A stretch of 33,360 bases of DNA, from contig JAUMZN010000010.1 of the NCBI GenBank assembly GCA_030528085.1, forward strand, positions 1 through 33,360, in the 5' to 3' direction. This document shows positions 16,964 to 25,566 of this stretch, piece by piece. The first letter of the stretch is position 1, and the number at the start of each line of letters is the position of its first letter. The DNA comes from Erysipelotrichaceae bacterium (lineage in GTDB: Bacteria > Bacillota_I > Bacilli_A > Erysipelotrichales > Erysipelotrichaceae). The position numbers and the translations under genes are program-made. The notes beneath the pieces are model-generated. The model worked only from the letters and a program-made list of their open reading frames with translations, was not told the DNA's origin and did no database searches.

Positions 16964-17566
16964 CTAAAGTACATTTGTATTGCGATTGACTTGGCATTTT
17001 TCTAACTTGTTATATTCAGCGCAAACACTTTGAACAATCAAGTTTGTCGTCAGACGATTTCTTGCGGCAATTCGCTCTTGGAAGTTGTAATGCGACTTGA
17101 GACTTCTAATATGGTGTTTTGAAAAATCTGTTCGCTTTACTTGCAGGCTCATGTTCACAAAGATCAAAAGTCCCGCAAATAAGCCAATATAAAAAACAGT
17201 TTTAGGCTGGTTAATCAAAAATAAAATGAAAATCAGCGAGACAAAAGAGCGTAAAGCATTGATTTTGACTGATGATTGCGTCAAGAAAAGAATTAAGGCA
17301 CACGCAAGACTGCTTGTTGCGATCACATAAATAGCTGGGACTAAATCAAAATGAGTCAAAAAGTAGCGGGAAAGAAATAAAGATGTACTATACATCAAAT
17401 CGATGATCAGCGCTTCTTTTGCAGATGTCGCAAATAATACAAATAAAGAGCTGCAATAAATCGCAAAGCAGCCAATCAAAAACCAATGTTGAATAAATTC
17501 TAAAAAGTAAGCTGTACTGATTCCAAATAAGATCGTACCGATACTGATCAATAAATAACGTTTCAT
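16964..17566 (-). CDS. Small integral membrane protein, unknown
   Basis: I do not recognise the family. 200 residues, of which about 1-140 are almost entirely hydrophobic and could form five or six transmembrane helices. They run from MKRYLLISIGTILFGIST onwards, with YCSSLFVLFATSA, YFLTHFDLVPAIYVIATSSLACALILFL, SFVSLIFILFLI and FYIGLFAGLLIFVNM. The last 55 residues are basic and soluble (SKHHIRSLKSHYNFQERIAARNRLTTN), probably cytoplasmic. GGAG lies about 11 bases before the ATG. It is followed, on the same strand, by the two-component operon, but 174 bases and a possible operator separate them. Function cannot be inferred. Confidence 0.65.
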   Translation of the reverse strand: MKRYLLISIGTILFGISTAYFLEFIQHWFLIGCFAIYCSSLFVLFATSAKEALIIDLMYSTSLFLSRYFLTHFDLVPAIYVIATSSLACALILFLTQSSVKINALRSFVSLIFILFLINQPKTVFYIGLFAGLLIFVNMSLQVKRTDFSKHHIRSLKSHYNFQERIAARNRLTTNLIVQSVCAEYNKLEKCQVNRNTNVL

Positions 17567-17668
17567 ACAATCGAAAACTCCTTGACTCTAAATTTAAAGA
17601 ACATTCGTTAAATCTTACGAGCTAAAATCGAAACAATTTCCTAATCTTTCTTTGCAAATTGCTGAACT

Positions 17669-17701
17669 AAAAAAGCACACCTCTAAAAATCAGAGGTGTG
17701 C
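17669..17701 (-). terminator. Terminator after the secreted repeat protein
   Basis: Perfect 10-base stem GCACACCTCT/AGAGGTGTGC, then TTTTTT on the minus strand. Confidence 0.94.
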
Positions 17702-17717
17702 GAAATGGAAAATTGAC

Positions 17718-18902
17718 TTATTTTACTGCGTACCAAGCGATTCCTTCAGCTTGCCAGCCAAGGCTTACTAAAGTGTTGTTTTCTTCAGTGCTTGTTGTGA
17801 AGTTATGCGCACCGGCAATCGCATTTGGATTATATTGACGATATAAAGGTTTTCCTGCTTTTTCATCATCTACGGAATACCAACCGATATTTTCGGATTT
17901 CCAACCAAATTCAACTAAAGCATCGTGTTCTTTTTTATCAGTTGTGTAATGGTGGTCACCTGCATTGGCATTATATAAACGATAAACTGGAGTTTTGCTG
18001 ATCACTGGTGCAACCCAACCGATCATTTCATAAGTCCATCCAGCTGCTTCTAATGCATCTCTTTCTTTAGCTTCAGCTGTGTAGAAGTGTTCGCCAGAGT
18101 TTGGATTATACATACGGTACATCGCAACGTTATCTTCATTTGTTACTGTCAAATTCAACACATCGCTGACTTCATTCCAAGTTGGTTGTACAGAATATGT
18201 GCGATCTGTTTTTAAATTCCAATAAATGAATGAATTTGTTTTTGTTGTGAATTTAATTGTTGCTGCTGGAGTTGCATCTTCAGCAACTTTTACTTTGGAT
18301 ACTGTGAATTCAAGATCGATTGTTTCTGGAATTGAATCGATGAATTGTTCAACAGTTAATTTCTTTTCTTTAGCTGTTTCGAATAATTTTTCAAAATTCA
18401 ACGCAAATACGAGTTGATCTGTTTCTGTTGTTTTACCTTCTTCAGATCCTTCGATTTTTGTTCCTTTTGGTACGAATTTAACAGTAGCTAAATCGTGTTT
18501 AAAGCTTTCGCATGCTTTATTTAATGCATCTGCATCAAGAGTGAAAGCAGAGTCTAAAACTAAATCCACTGTAACTGTGTTATCTTTAGCTTCAAATGTC
18601 ACGTTATCCGTAACATTGCGTGATGCACTAACACCCGCTCTTTCTAATAATTCTGCTTTTGCATCTTTTAAATTCAGGCTTGCATTGACTGTTGCATCTA
18701 CTGTTTTACCAGCTTTAGCTTCACCAAAATCTTTACCATCAACAGTTACTGCTGCTTTGATGGCTGGTGTTTTTTCAGTTTCTTCAGTTTCGCTAATTAA
18801 TGCTGTTGGTTCTTGAGCAAAAATTGCTTGTGCGCCTGTTGCTTGGAATGCCATTACAGCACTCACTAAGACGCCAAAACCTTTTTTATAATTAAAGTTC
18901 AT
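17718..18902 (-). CDS. Secreted protein with three C-terminal DUF5648-type repeats
   Basis: 394 residues. A signal peptide is clear (MNFNYKKGF, hydrophobic core, cut near AIFAQ/EP at about 30). An acidic Glu/Thr linker follows. Residues 48-260 form a beta-rich region of no family I recognise, with alternating charged strands and almost no aromatic residues. The C-terminus has three repeats at about 261-298, 306-343 and 353-392, of the form YNPNSGEHFYTAEAKERDALEAAGW. They are of the kind annotated as DUF5648 and also occur in the serine hydrolase at 4977-7181. They often sit in wall-associated or secreted hydrolases, where a binding role is suspected. No LPXTG motif. AGAGAGGAT precedes the ATG. 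The gene is monocistronic. Confidence 0.85.
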   Translation of the reverse strand: MNFNYKKGFGVLVSAVMAFQATGAQAIFAQEPTALISETEETEKTPAIKAAVTVDGKDFGEAKAGKTVDATVNASLNLKDAKAELLERAGVSASRNVTDNVTFEAKDNTVTVDLVLDSAFTLDADALNKACESFKHDLATVKFVPKGTKIEGSEEGKTTETDQLVFALNFEKLFETAKEKKLTVEQFIDSIPETIDLEFTVSKVKVAEDATPAATIKFTTKTNSFIYWNLKTDRTYSVQPTWNEVSDVLNLTVTNEDNVAMYRMYNPNSGEHFYTAEAKERDALEAAGWTYEMIGWVAPVISKTPVYRLYNANAGDHHYTTDKKEHDALVEFGWKSENIGWYSVDDEKAGKPLYRQYNPNAIAGAHNFTTSTEENNTLVSLGWQAEGIAWYAVK

Positions 18903-18918
18903 ATGTCATCCTCTCTTT

Positions 18919-18936
18919 CATGTCATTTCTGACATG
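18919..18936. repeat. Palindrome in the 5' region of the secreted repeat protein gene
   Basis: CATGTCA-4-TGACATG, perfect, 17-34 bases before the ATG. It sits between the possible promoter and the ribosome binding site, so it could be an operator or an mRNA hairpin. Confidence 0.55.
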
Positions 18937-18946
18937 ATTAATGTAC

Positions 18947-18964
18947 AACGTTTTATTAAACGTT
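18947..18964. repeat. Second palindrome upstream of the secreted repeat protein gene
   Basis: AACGTTT-4-AAACGTT, perfect, ten bases upstream of the first palindrome. It overlaps the likely core promoter region (TACATT at 18946-18941 as -10), which would suit a repressor site. Confidence 0.5.
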
Positions 18965-19098
18965 TATGAAATTATCTTCTTAAAAACGCTTGAATCTGTC
19001 TATTCTTTTGCTAGAAAAGATCGGCTATTTACTAGAATGCGCAATCAATTTTGAATCAAAGCGTGTCCGATTTGAGTGATTTAAGCCTAAGATTTCGC

Positions 19099-19139
19099 TA
19101 AAAAAAGAAGATCAAACCAGACTTAGTTTAGATCTTCTT
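19099..19139 (-). terminator. Terminator of the his operon
   Basis: Stem AAGAAGATC/GATCTTCTT with inner AAAC/GTTT, followed by TTTTT on the minus strand, nine bases after the hisE stop. Confidence 0.92.
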
Positions 19140-19147
19140 GCATGAGT

Positions 19148-19477
19148 TTAATAGTTGGTAATCGGTTTTCGTTCAGCTTTTAAATTATGTTTTTTTCCTG
19201 AACGTTTTGCGAGTTCAGCTTCTACTTCTGCCATCGAAACATCTTTTTGCGCCATCAAAACAGTTAAATGATAAATCAAATCTGCCATTTCGTTGACTAA
19301 ATCTTCTTTTGTTTGACTTAAAGAAGCAATGACGACTTCAGTGCATTCTTCACCGACTTTTTTTAAAATTTTATCTTCACCTTTCGCAAACAAATAAGCC
19401 GTATATGATCCTTCTTCAGGATTTTCTTTGCGGTCCATAATTGTTTGATACAAGACTTCAAATTCGTTTTGTTCCAT
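19148..19477 (-). CDS. hisE: Phosphoribosyl-ATP pyrophosphatase
   Basis: Second step of histidine synthesis: PR-ATP to PR-AMP plus pyrophosphate. 109 residues, an all-alpha MazG-like fold. Visible: the GSYTAYLFAKGEDKILKKVGEECTEVVIA helix with its EExxE-type metal site, and NEMADLIYHLTVLM with the Asp of the second site. It is a stand-alone HisE, not fused to HisI as in E. coli. Last gene of the operon; AAGGAG precedes the ATG, 26 bases after hisI. Confidence 0.94.
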   Translation of the reverse strand: MEQNEFEVLYQTIMDRKENPEEGSYTAYLFAKGEDKILKKVGEECTEVVIASLSQTKEDLVNEMADLIYHLTVLMAQKDVSMAEVEAELAKRSGKKHNLKAERKPITNY

Positions 19478-19503
19478 CTCTTCTCTCCTTGCTTTTTAAC
19501 TCG

Positions 19504-19824
19504 TTATTCTTCATCTAATAAGCGATAGAAGCAGCTGCGATTGCCGGTATGGCAAGCCGGTCCAACACTTTCTACTTGAACAAGCAATGTATCTTCATCG
19601 CAATCTTTATAAATCTTTTTGACGATTTGGAAGTTGCCCGACGTTTCACCTTTTGTCCAAAGTTCATTGCGGCTGCGCGACCAAAATGTCGCTTTTCCGG
19701 TTTGAAGTGTTTTTTCTAAAGCTTCTTCATTCATGTACGCCAACATCAAGACAGTTCCATCATGAACATCTTGAACGATCGCGGGAATGAGGCCGCCGCA
19801 TTTTTTAAAATCGAGATCGATCAT
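19504..19824 (-). CDS. hisI: Phosphoribosyl-AMP cyclohydrolase
   Basis: Third step of the pathway: hydrolytic opening of the adenine ring of PR-AMP. 106 residues, complete. Motifs: [32 protein letters not shown], the DCDEDTLL metal-binding segment, and [14 protein letters not shown] with the zinc cysteines. Stand-alone, separate from HisE. The ATG overlaps the hisF stop by four bases. Confidence 0.95.
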   Translation of the reverse strand: MIDLDFKKCGGLIPAIVQDVHDGTVLMLAYMNEEALEKTLQTGKATFWSRSRNELWTKGETSGNFQIVKKIYKDCDEDTLLVQVESVGPACHTGNRSCFYRLLDEE

Positions 19825-20576
19825 CGAACTTCGACTCCTCTCTGTTTAAGATGTTGTTTTACATCGTTGACTGTTAATTCGTTGTAGTGGAATAAAGATG
19901 CTGCAAGTGCTGCATCCGCTGCATCTTCTTCAAATACTTGGGCAAAGTGTTCTAATTTGCCGCATCCACCAGAAGCGATCACTGGTACATTCACGGCTTG
20001 TTTAATCGCCTTGCAAAGTTCTAAGTCAAAGCCTTGTTTAGTTCCATCAGCATCCATGCTCGTCAATAAAATTTCACCAGCACCTAATGCCGTTGCTTTT
20101 TTCGCCCATTCAATCGCATCGACACCTGTATCAATACGACCGCCGGCTTTAAAGCAATGCCAAGAACCATCGGGCATTTTTTTGGCATCGATTGCTAAAA
20201 CGACGCATTGTGCCCCATACACTCTTGCTGCTTGTTCGATTAGTTCTGGATGATCTAACGCAGCGGAATTCAATGAAATTTTATCGGCACCGCTATTGAG
20301 CAAGTCGCGGATTTGTTCGATCGATGAAATTCCACCGCCCACTGTGAGCGGAATAAATACTTGTTCCGCTACGCGTTTGACGACATCCACCATCGTTTTG
20401 CGTCCTTCATAAGTGGCTGTGATATCTAAAAAAACGAGTTCATCAGCACGCTGGTCGTTATACTTTTTCGCCAATTCGACAGGGTCACCCACTTCTTTGA
20501 TGCCGACAAAGTTAATCCCTTTAACAACTTTGCCATCTCGAACATCAAGACAAGGAATAATTCGTTTTGTAAGCAT
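19821..20576 (-). CDS. hisF: Imidazole glycerol phosphate synthase, cyclase subunit
   Basis: With HisH it converts PRFAR and ammonia to imidazole glycerol phosphate and AICAR. 251 residues, a complete TIM barrel. Catalytic Asp11 in [16 protein letters not shown], the second catalytic Asp in VVLAIDAKK, and the paired phosphate sites TVGGGI and ASGGCG are present. The start is two bases from the hisA stop and its AAAGGGGAG site lies inside hisA, so translation is coupled. Confidence 0.96.
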   Translation of the reverse strand: MLTKRIIPCLDVRDGKVVKGINFVGIKEVGDPVELAKKYNDQRADELVFLDITATYEGRKTMVDVVKRVAEQVFIPLTVGGGISSIEQIRDLLNSGADKISLNSAALDHPELIEQAARVYGAQCVVLAIDAKKMPDGSWHCFKAGGRIDTGVDAIEWAKKATALGAGEILLTSMDADGTKQGFDLELCKAIKQAVNVPVIASGGCGKLEHFAQVFEEDAADAALAASLFHYNELTVNDVKQHLKQRGVEVR

Positions 20577-20578
20577 AC

Positions 20579-21310
20579 TTACTCCCCTTTCTCTTTGGCT
20601 AATACCGATAAAGCAGATTTCAAATCAATGGCTCCTGAATAAATTGCTTTTCCAGTTATAGCTCCCGCTACATTGCCATCGTTTTGCAGTTTTTCTAAAT
20701 CTTCTAAACTAGAAATCCCGCCGCTTGCGATAATGTCGCAAGTCGTCAGCTTAGCTAGTTTTTGATATAGTTCATGGCTTGGTCCACTCAGCATGCCATC
20801 ACGACGAATATCAGTGACGATCAATGTTCGAATTCCCGCTTGTTCCATCGTTTTTACGGCATCTTCAATCATCACACCACCATCTTCTAACCATCCAGAA
20901 ATTTTTACACGCATATCTTTACAATCTAATCCCACCGCAATGCGTCCGGGATAATCGTTTGAAAGGCGTTTGACTAAATCTAAATCTGCTAGTGCTGCTG
21001 TAGAAAGAATAATGCGCTCAATACCACCATCTAAATACGCTCGTGCTTGGCTTTCACTACGAATACCGCCGCCAACTTCAACCGGGATCGATAATGCATT
21101 GGCAGTTTGTAAAATAAGCTCATCGTTTACAGGGTGTCCGGCTTTAGCGCCATCTAAATCGACTAAGTGAACCCACTTTGCCCCATTTGCTTCAAACGAT
21201 TTTGCGGTTTCTAAAACAGAAGCGGCAACTTGGCTTGCTTGGTTATAGTCGCCTTGTCGTAAGCGAACAGGCTTACCTTCTAAAATATCAATTGCTGGTA
21301 AGACGATCAT
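20579..21310 (-). CDS. hisA: ProFAR isomerase
   Basis: Isomerises ProFAR to PRFAR, fourth step of the pathway. 243 residues from the ATG at 21310, which gives the family-standard [17 protein letters not shown]. This ATG overlaps the hisH stop (ATGA) and has AAAGGAG upstream; the frame runs eight codons further but without merit. Catalytic Asp8 and the second Asp in [11 protein letters not shown] are present, with EVGGGIRS and IASGGISS phosphate loops. TIM-barrel paralogue of hisF. Confidence 0.95.
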   Translation of the reverse strand: MIVLPAIDILEGKPVRLRQGDYNQASQVAASVLETAKSFEANGAKWVHLVDLDGAKAGHPVNDELILQTANALSIPVEVGGGIRSESQARAYLDGGIERIILSTAALADLDLVKRLSNDYPGRIAVGLDCKDMRVKISGWLEDGGVMIEDAVKTMEQAGIRTLIVTDIRRDGMLSGPSHELYQKLAKLTTCDIIASGGISSLEDLEKLQNDGNVAGAITGKAIYSGAIDLKSALSVLAKEKGE

Positions 21311-21951
21311 ACGCAAAACTCCTTTCCAAACCATTCCAAAATTCTAAGACCTGTTGGTCCTGATTTTTCTGGGTGAAACTGGCAGCCCATCACATTGTTA
21401 TGAATTAATACTGCCGGAATAACATAAGGTCCATATTGGGCATACGCTTTTAAATCAGCTGGATCCCAATGCATCAAGGCATAAGAATGATCAAAATAAA
21501 CATAAGGATCTGCTGCTAATTCATCAGCAAGGGCAAAATCATACGAGAAGTACAGTTTATTCCAGCCAATTTGTGGAACGGTCAATGTGACTTCTTTTCC
21601 TTTTTCATGAACGCGCAAAGACTCTAATGGACAAATATCGCCTTTCATAAAGTGCAGACCTTCATATTCGCCAAATTCAAAAGAGCGATCAAATAATGCC
21701 TGCATACCTAAACAAATCCCCAAAATCGGTTTATGACAAACTTCAACTTGGTTTTTGATCCAATCGTATAAACCACTTTCTCTTAACATGTGATCCATAT
21801 CGCCAAATGCGCCAACGCCAGGCAAAATGAGGCGTTCGCATTGTTCTAATTGTTTGGGATCAGAAGAGATGATGGCGTCTAATTTTAAATATTGGCATGC
21901 CGAGTAAACGGAATGCAGATTGCCCATTCCATAATCGATAATTCCAATCAT
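21307..21951 (-). CDS. hisH: Imidazole glycerol phosphate synthase, glutaminase subunit
   Basis: Class I glutamine amidotransferase that feeds ammonia to HisF. 214 residues. Triad: nucleophile Cys80 (LGICLGMQ), His193 and Glu195 (CQFHPEKSG). The N-terminal IGIIDYGMGNLHSV is typical of HisH. Overlaps hisB and hisA by four bases each. Confidence 0.96.
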   Translation of the reverse strand: MIGIIDYGMGNLHSVYSACQYLKLDAIISSDPKQLEQCERLILPGVGAFGDMDHMLRESGLYDWIKNQVEVCHKPILGICLGMQALFDRSFEFGEYEGLHFMKGDICPLESLRVHEKGKEVTLTVPQIGWNKLYFSYDFALADELAADPYVYFDHSYALMHWDPADLKAYAQYGPYVIPAVLIHNNVMGCQFHPEKSGPTGLRILEWFGKEFCV

Positions 21952-22529
21952 TCTAATACTCCTTTTGTCGAAGGCAAGCGATCGGATTCAATCGCAATCG
22001 CTTGTTTGATCGCGCGACCGAGTCCTTTAAAAATCGCTTCAATTTGGTGGTGATCATTTTTTCCATAAACATGGATATGCAAAGTGATGCCGGCATTAAA
22101 CGCAAATGCGCGCAAAAATTCTTCGACCATTTCTGTAGAGAAAACACCGATCATCTCGCGATGGAATTCACATTCGAAAACAAGATATGGACGACCTGAA
22201 AAATCGAGATCCACTTGCGCTAATGCTTCATCCATCGGTAAGCGACAGTTTCCATAGCGGGCAATGCCGCGTTTGTCGCCTAATGCTTTTTTAAGCGCTT
22301 GGCCAAGAATAATCCCTGTATCTTCAACTAAATGGTGATCATCGACATCGATATCACCTTGCGCTACAAGATCGAGGGCGATATTGGAATGGAAACTGAA
22401 TAGTTCCAACATATGATTGAAAAAGCCGACTGGAGTTGAAACATAACTTGTGGCTTGGTCTTCATCGAGTGAGAGTGAAAGATCGATTTGCGTTTCTTTC
22501 GTATTACGTTGCAGTTGTGCTTCTCTCAT
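21948..22529 (-). CDS. hisB: Imidazoleglycerol-phosphate dehydratase
   Basis: Dehydrates imidazole glycerol phosphate to imidazole acetol phosphate; manganese enzyme forming a 24-mer in known cases. 193 residues, the monofunctional form without the phosphatase domain of E. coli HisB. Metal motifs DDHHLVEDTG and KNDHHQIEAIFKGLGRA are intact, as is FFNHMLELFS. It follows a 61-base gap after hisC, with AAAGGAGAT before the ATG. Confidence 0.96.
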   Translation of the reverse strand: MREAQLQRNTKETQIDLSLSLDEDQATSYVSTPVGFFNHMLELFSFHSNIALDLVAQGDIDVDDHHLVEDTGIILGQALKKALGDKRGIARYGNCRLPMDEALAQVDLDFSGRPYLVFECEFHREMIGVFSTEMVEEFLRAFAFNAGITLHIHVYGKNDHHQIEAIFKGLGRAIKQAIAIESDRLPSTKGVLE

Positions 22530-22555
22530 AAATATCTCCTTTCAAAATTCTCTTT

Positions 22556-22595
22556 GTTGATCCGAACTGATTGATCATGTATGTTGTGGATCAAC
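22556..22595 (-). repeat. Hairpin in the hisC-hisB gap
   Basis: Perfect 8-base inverted repeat GTTGATCC/GGATCAAC with a 24-base loop, starting in the hisC stop region. No T run follows, so it is not a normal terminator. It may protect or set the level of the downstream message. Confidence 0.45.
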
Positions 22596-23625
22596 TTTCT
22601 TGAATCAACTTTAAAACGAGATCGTTTTGTTCAGGTAAACCAATCGTAATACGAATGCGCTCATGACTTAGCCAAGTCCGTAATTGGATATTTTGTTGAA
22701 CAAAACTTTGTTCTAATTGTTCATTGCGTTTTAAATCGAGATTGCCTTGTTCATCCACAAAGCTAATCGCATAGAAATTGGCATGCATTGGGCCAACTTT
22801 TAAATTTTTTACTTGTTCGAGCGTTTTGGCGATGCGTTTAGTTTCTTGTTGAATGCATGCGACGTATTCATCTTTAACTTCCGGATGGGCAAGACCTGCT
22901 TTAGCAGCAATTTGATCGAGCGTTGAAACAGAATAAACAACGCGCCATTTAGCCAGTTCGCTAGCGAGTTTTTCGTTCGTGACTAAAAAGCCACAGCGAA
23001 TACCCGCCAGTCCCCAAGCTTTGGATAAAGTTCTCGTCACAATGACGTTTTGTAAAGATTGCACTTGATCCAACAAACTTTGATCGGAAAAATCCATATA
23101 CGCTTCATCGACAGCTAAAACAATTGGGTCAAGTACTTTAGCCATCTGTAAAAGGGTTTGACGATCTACTTGATGCCCTGTTGGATTATTCGGATTGGAG
23201 AATAAAACTAATCCAGCTTGTTTTTCTTTCGCAAATTGAACAAACGCTTCAACATCAAATTCGCCTTGCCATTTTGTTTGATATGCATACACTCTGCTTT
23301 GCATCGCACTTGCATAGAAGTCATACATACCAAAATCCGGTTTAAGCGTGACTAATGGGCGATCTTGGCGACAAAGTGAGTTGATCATCATTTGTAAAGT
23401 TGCATCACTGCCATTCCCGACTAAAATTCCGTTGGCATCTAGATCGTATAATTTCGCAAATTGTTGAGCGAGCGCAGTGGCTTGATCATCTGGATAACGA
23501 TTGAGATGACCGGCTTTTAAATCTTGAGCAATTTGATCCAAAACAACTTGTGCCGGTTCGTTGGAACATTCATTGGCATTTAGCAACATTCCTTGTTGGG
23601 CATGGGCTTGATAAAGAGCACTCAT
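22591..23625 (-). CDS. hisC: Histidinol-phosphate aminotransferase
   Basis: PLP enzyme converting imidazole acetol phosphate and glutamate to histidinol phosphate. 344 residues, class II aminotransferase fold type I. Visible: LNANECSNEP, YPDDQ, GNGSDATLQ, SNPNNPTG, DEAYMDFS and the PLP lysine Lys202 in TRTLSKAWGLAGIRCGF. Twenty bases separate it from hisD. Confidence 0.94.
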   Translation of the reverse strand: MSALYQAHAQQGMLLNANECSNEPAQVVLDQIAQDLKAGHLNRYPDDQATALAQQFAKLYDLDANGILVGNGSDATLQMMINSLCRQDRPLVTLKPDFGMYDFYASAMQSRVYAYQTKWQGEFDVEAFVQFAKEKQAGLVLFSNPNNPTGHQVDRQTLLQMAKVLDPIVLAVDEAYMDFSDQSLLDQVQSLQNVIVTRTLSKAWGLAGIRCGFLVTNEKLASELAKWRVVYSVSTLDQIAAKAGLAHPEVKDEYVACIQQETKRIAKTLEQVKNLKVGPMHANFYAISFVDEQGNLDLKRNEQLEQSFVQQNIQLRTWLSHERIRITIGLPEQNDLVLKLIQES

Positions 23626-23645
23626 CGTTTTTCCCCTTTCGTATT

Positions 23646-24941
23646 TTATTGATATTGTTTTAAGCGAATCGCAACGGCATTAGCGTGCGCATCTAAATCT
23701 TCTTCTTGTGCCATTTTGACAATTTTCTTCCCATGTTTAATTAAAGCTTCTTTGGAATAATAGAGATAAGAAGATTTCTTCACGAAATCTTCTACGGAAA
23801 GTGGTGAAGAAAAGCGTGCCGTTTGCGAAGTCGGCAAGACGTGGTTTGTCCCGCCAAAATAGTCTCCAATACTTTCACAAGTCGTATACCCTAAGAAAAT
23901 TGATCCGGCATTGCGGCAAAGGGTGCGGTATTGATTGGCGTCTTGGACTTGTAATTCCAAATGTTCAGGTGCAACTTCATTCGCAATCGCGATAGCATCT
24001 TCAATGGAATTGGCAAGAATGCTTGTTCCATAATTGGCTAAAGATTGTTCGATAATTTCTTTTTTCGGCAATGCATCCGTTTGTCTGCGCAATTCTTGAT
24101 TGACGGCATCAATCATGTTTTGATCCGTTGAAATTAAAATTGAGCAAGCCATTGGATCGTGTTCTGCTTGGGATAATAAATCTGCAGCAACAAATGCCGG
24201 ATTAGCATGTTCATCGGCGATGACGAGAATTTCACTTGGACCGGCAATCATATCGATATCGACTTTGCCATAGACTAATTTTTTCGCCGCGGCGACATAC
24301 ATGTTGCCAGGACCGACGATTTTATCGACTGGCTGAATTGATTCAGTACCATAGGCTAAAGCCGCAATCGCTTGTGCCCCACCAACGGTATAAATTTCAC
24401 TCACTCCTGCTACTAGTGCTGCAGCTGCTAAGTTTGGGGCAAGTCCGCCATCTGCACTTGGTGGAGTGGTCATGACGATGCGTTTTACGCCCGCAATTTT
24501 GGCAGGAATTGCGTTCATCAATACAGAAGATGGATATAATGCTCTTCCTCCGGGAACATAAATGCCGACAGATTCTAAAGGGAAAATCATTTGACCTAAA
24601 TAAACACCATCTTCACCTTCTAAGTGATATCCAGAACGTTTTTGTTCTTGGTGATAAAAGGTAATATTTTGTGCTGCTTCTTGCAGAGCCTGCACAAAAA
24701 ATGGATCTGCTTTTTTAGCTTGTTGCTCAATGACTTCTTGAGGAACTTTGAAGCTTTCTAATTCGATGCCATCAAAGCGTTTTGTATATTCCTTGAGCGC
24801 TTGATCTTTATTTTGGCGAACATCATCCAAAATTTTACTTGTTGCGATCAGCGTTTCTGGGCGAATTTCGTACGCCCGCGATGCTAAATAGTTCGCCAAT
24901 TCTGTTTTATTTTGTTGTAAGTAAGGTTTAAGCATGTTCAT
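23646..24941 (-). CDS. hisD: Histidinol dehydrogenase
   Basis: Last two steps: histidinol to histidinal to histidine with two NAD; zinc dependent. 431 residues. The signature is intact: VPGGRALYPSSVLMNAIPA, VGGAQAIAALAYGT, VGPGNMYVAAAKK, IAGPSEILVIAD, LLSQAEHDP and APEHLEL. It overlaps the hisG end by 14 bases. An ATG two codons inside (24935) is an equally good start. Confidence 0.96.
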   Translation of the reverse strand: MNMLKPYLQQNKTELANYLASRAYEIRPETLIATSKILDDVRQNKDQALKEYTKRFDGIELESFKVPQEVIEQQAKKADPFFVQALQEAAQNITFYHQEQKRSGYHLEGEDGVYLGQMIFPLESVGIYVPGGRALYPSSVLMNAIPAKIAGVKRIVMTTPPSADGGLAPNLAAAALVAGVSEIYTVGGAQAIAALAYGTESIQPVDKIVGPGNMYVAAAKKLVYGKVDIDMIAGPSEILVIADEHANPAFVAADLLSQAEHDPMACSILISTDQNMIDAVNQELRRQTDALPKKEIIEQSLANYGTSILANSIEDAIAIANEVAPEHLELQVQDANQYRTLCRNAGSIFLGYTTCESIGDYFGGTNHVLPTSQTARFSSPLSVEDFVKKSSYLYYSKEALIKHGKKIVKMAQEEDLDAHANAVAIRLKQYQ

Positions 24942-25566
24942 CCACCGCCTTTTTTAAATCTGCAAGAACTGCTGTAATTTCATCTTTTTTCAATTTCCAA
25001 CTTGCTTTGTTGACAATGACCCGTGCTGAAATTTGCGCACATACATCTAATACAACTAAGCCATTGGCTTTAAGTGTGCTGCCTGTTTCCATAATGTCGA
25101 CAATTCCATCGACTAAACCAATCAAAGGAGAGAGTTCAACAGATCCATCGATTTTAATGATTTCTACATCCATATTTTTGGATAGAAAATAACGACGAGC
25201 GACATGCGGATATTTGGTACCAATACGAATTCGGCCTTTTTTCTCAAATAAATTTGTTTGTGGCAAGGAAGCAACGATAAAGCAACATTTTCCCGTTTGA
25301 AGATCTAACATTTCAAAGTAATCTTCGCCCTCATTTTCCATTAATGTGTCTTTACCCACGACACCAAGATCAGCAACACCGTGTTCAACATAAGTGATGC
25401 AGTCATTGGATTTTACTAATACATAATCAATATCTTTCTTTGTGTCAGGTAAAACTAAAGCGCGGCCTTTATTGCGGACTTTTTCAGTTCCATAACCTGC
25501 TTGTTCCAACATCGTGAGCGTTTTGTCTTCTAAACGACCTTTCGTTAAAGCAATACGTAAACTCAT
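24928..25566 (-). CDS. hisG: ATP phosphoribosyltransferase, short form
   Basis: First committed step: ATP and PRPP to PR-ATP. 212 residues, the short form that lacks the C-terminal regulatory domain and works as a hetero-octamer with HisZ, which is encoded immediately upstream. Visible: LRIALTKGRL, VKSNDCITYVEHGVADLGVVGKD and DIMETGSTLKANGL (PRPP site). Feedback inhibition is expected to pass through HisZ. The ATG overlaps the hisZ stop (ATGA). Confidence 0.96.
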   Translation of the reverse strand: MSLRIALTKGRLEDKTLTMLEQAGYGTEKVRNKGRALVLPDTKKDIDYVLVKSNDCITYVEHGVADLGVVGKDTLMENEGEDYFEMLDLQTGKCCFIVASLPQTNLFEKKGRIRIGTKYPHVARRYFLSKNMDVEIIKIDGSVELSPLIGLVDGIVDIMETGSTLKANGLVVLDVCAQISARVIVNKASWKLKKDEITAVLADLKKAVDEHA

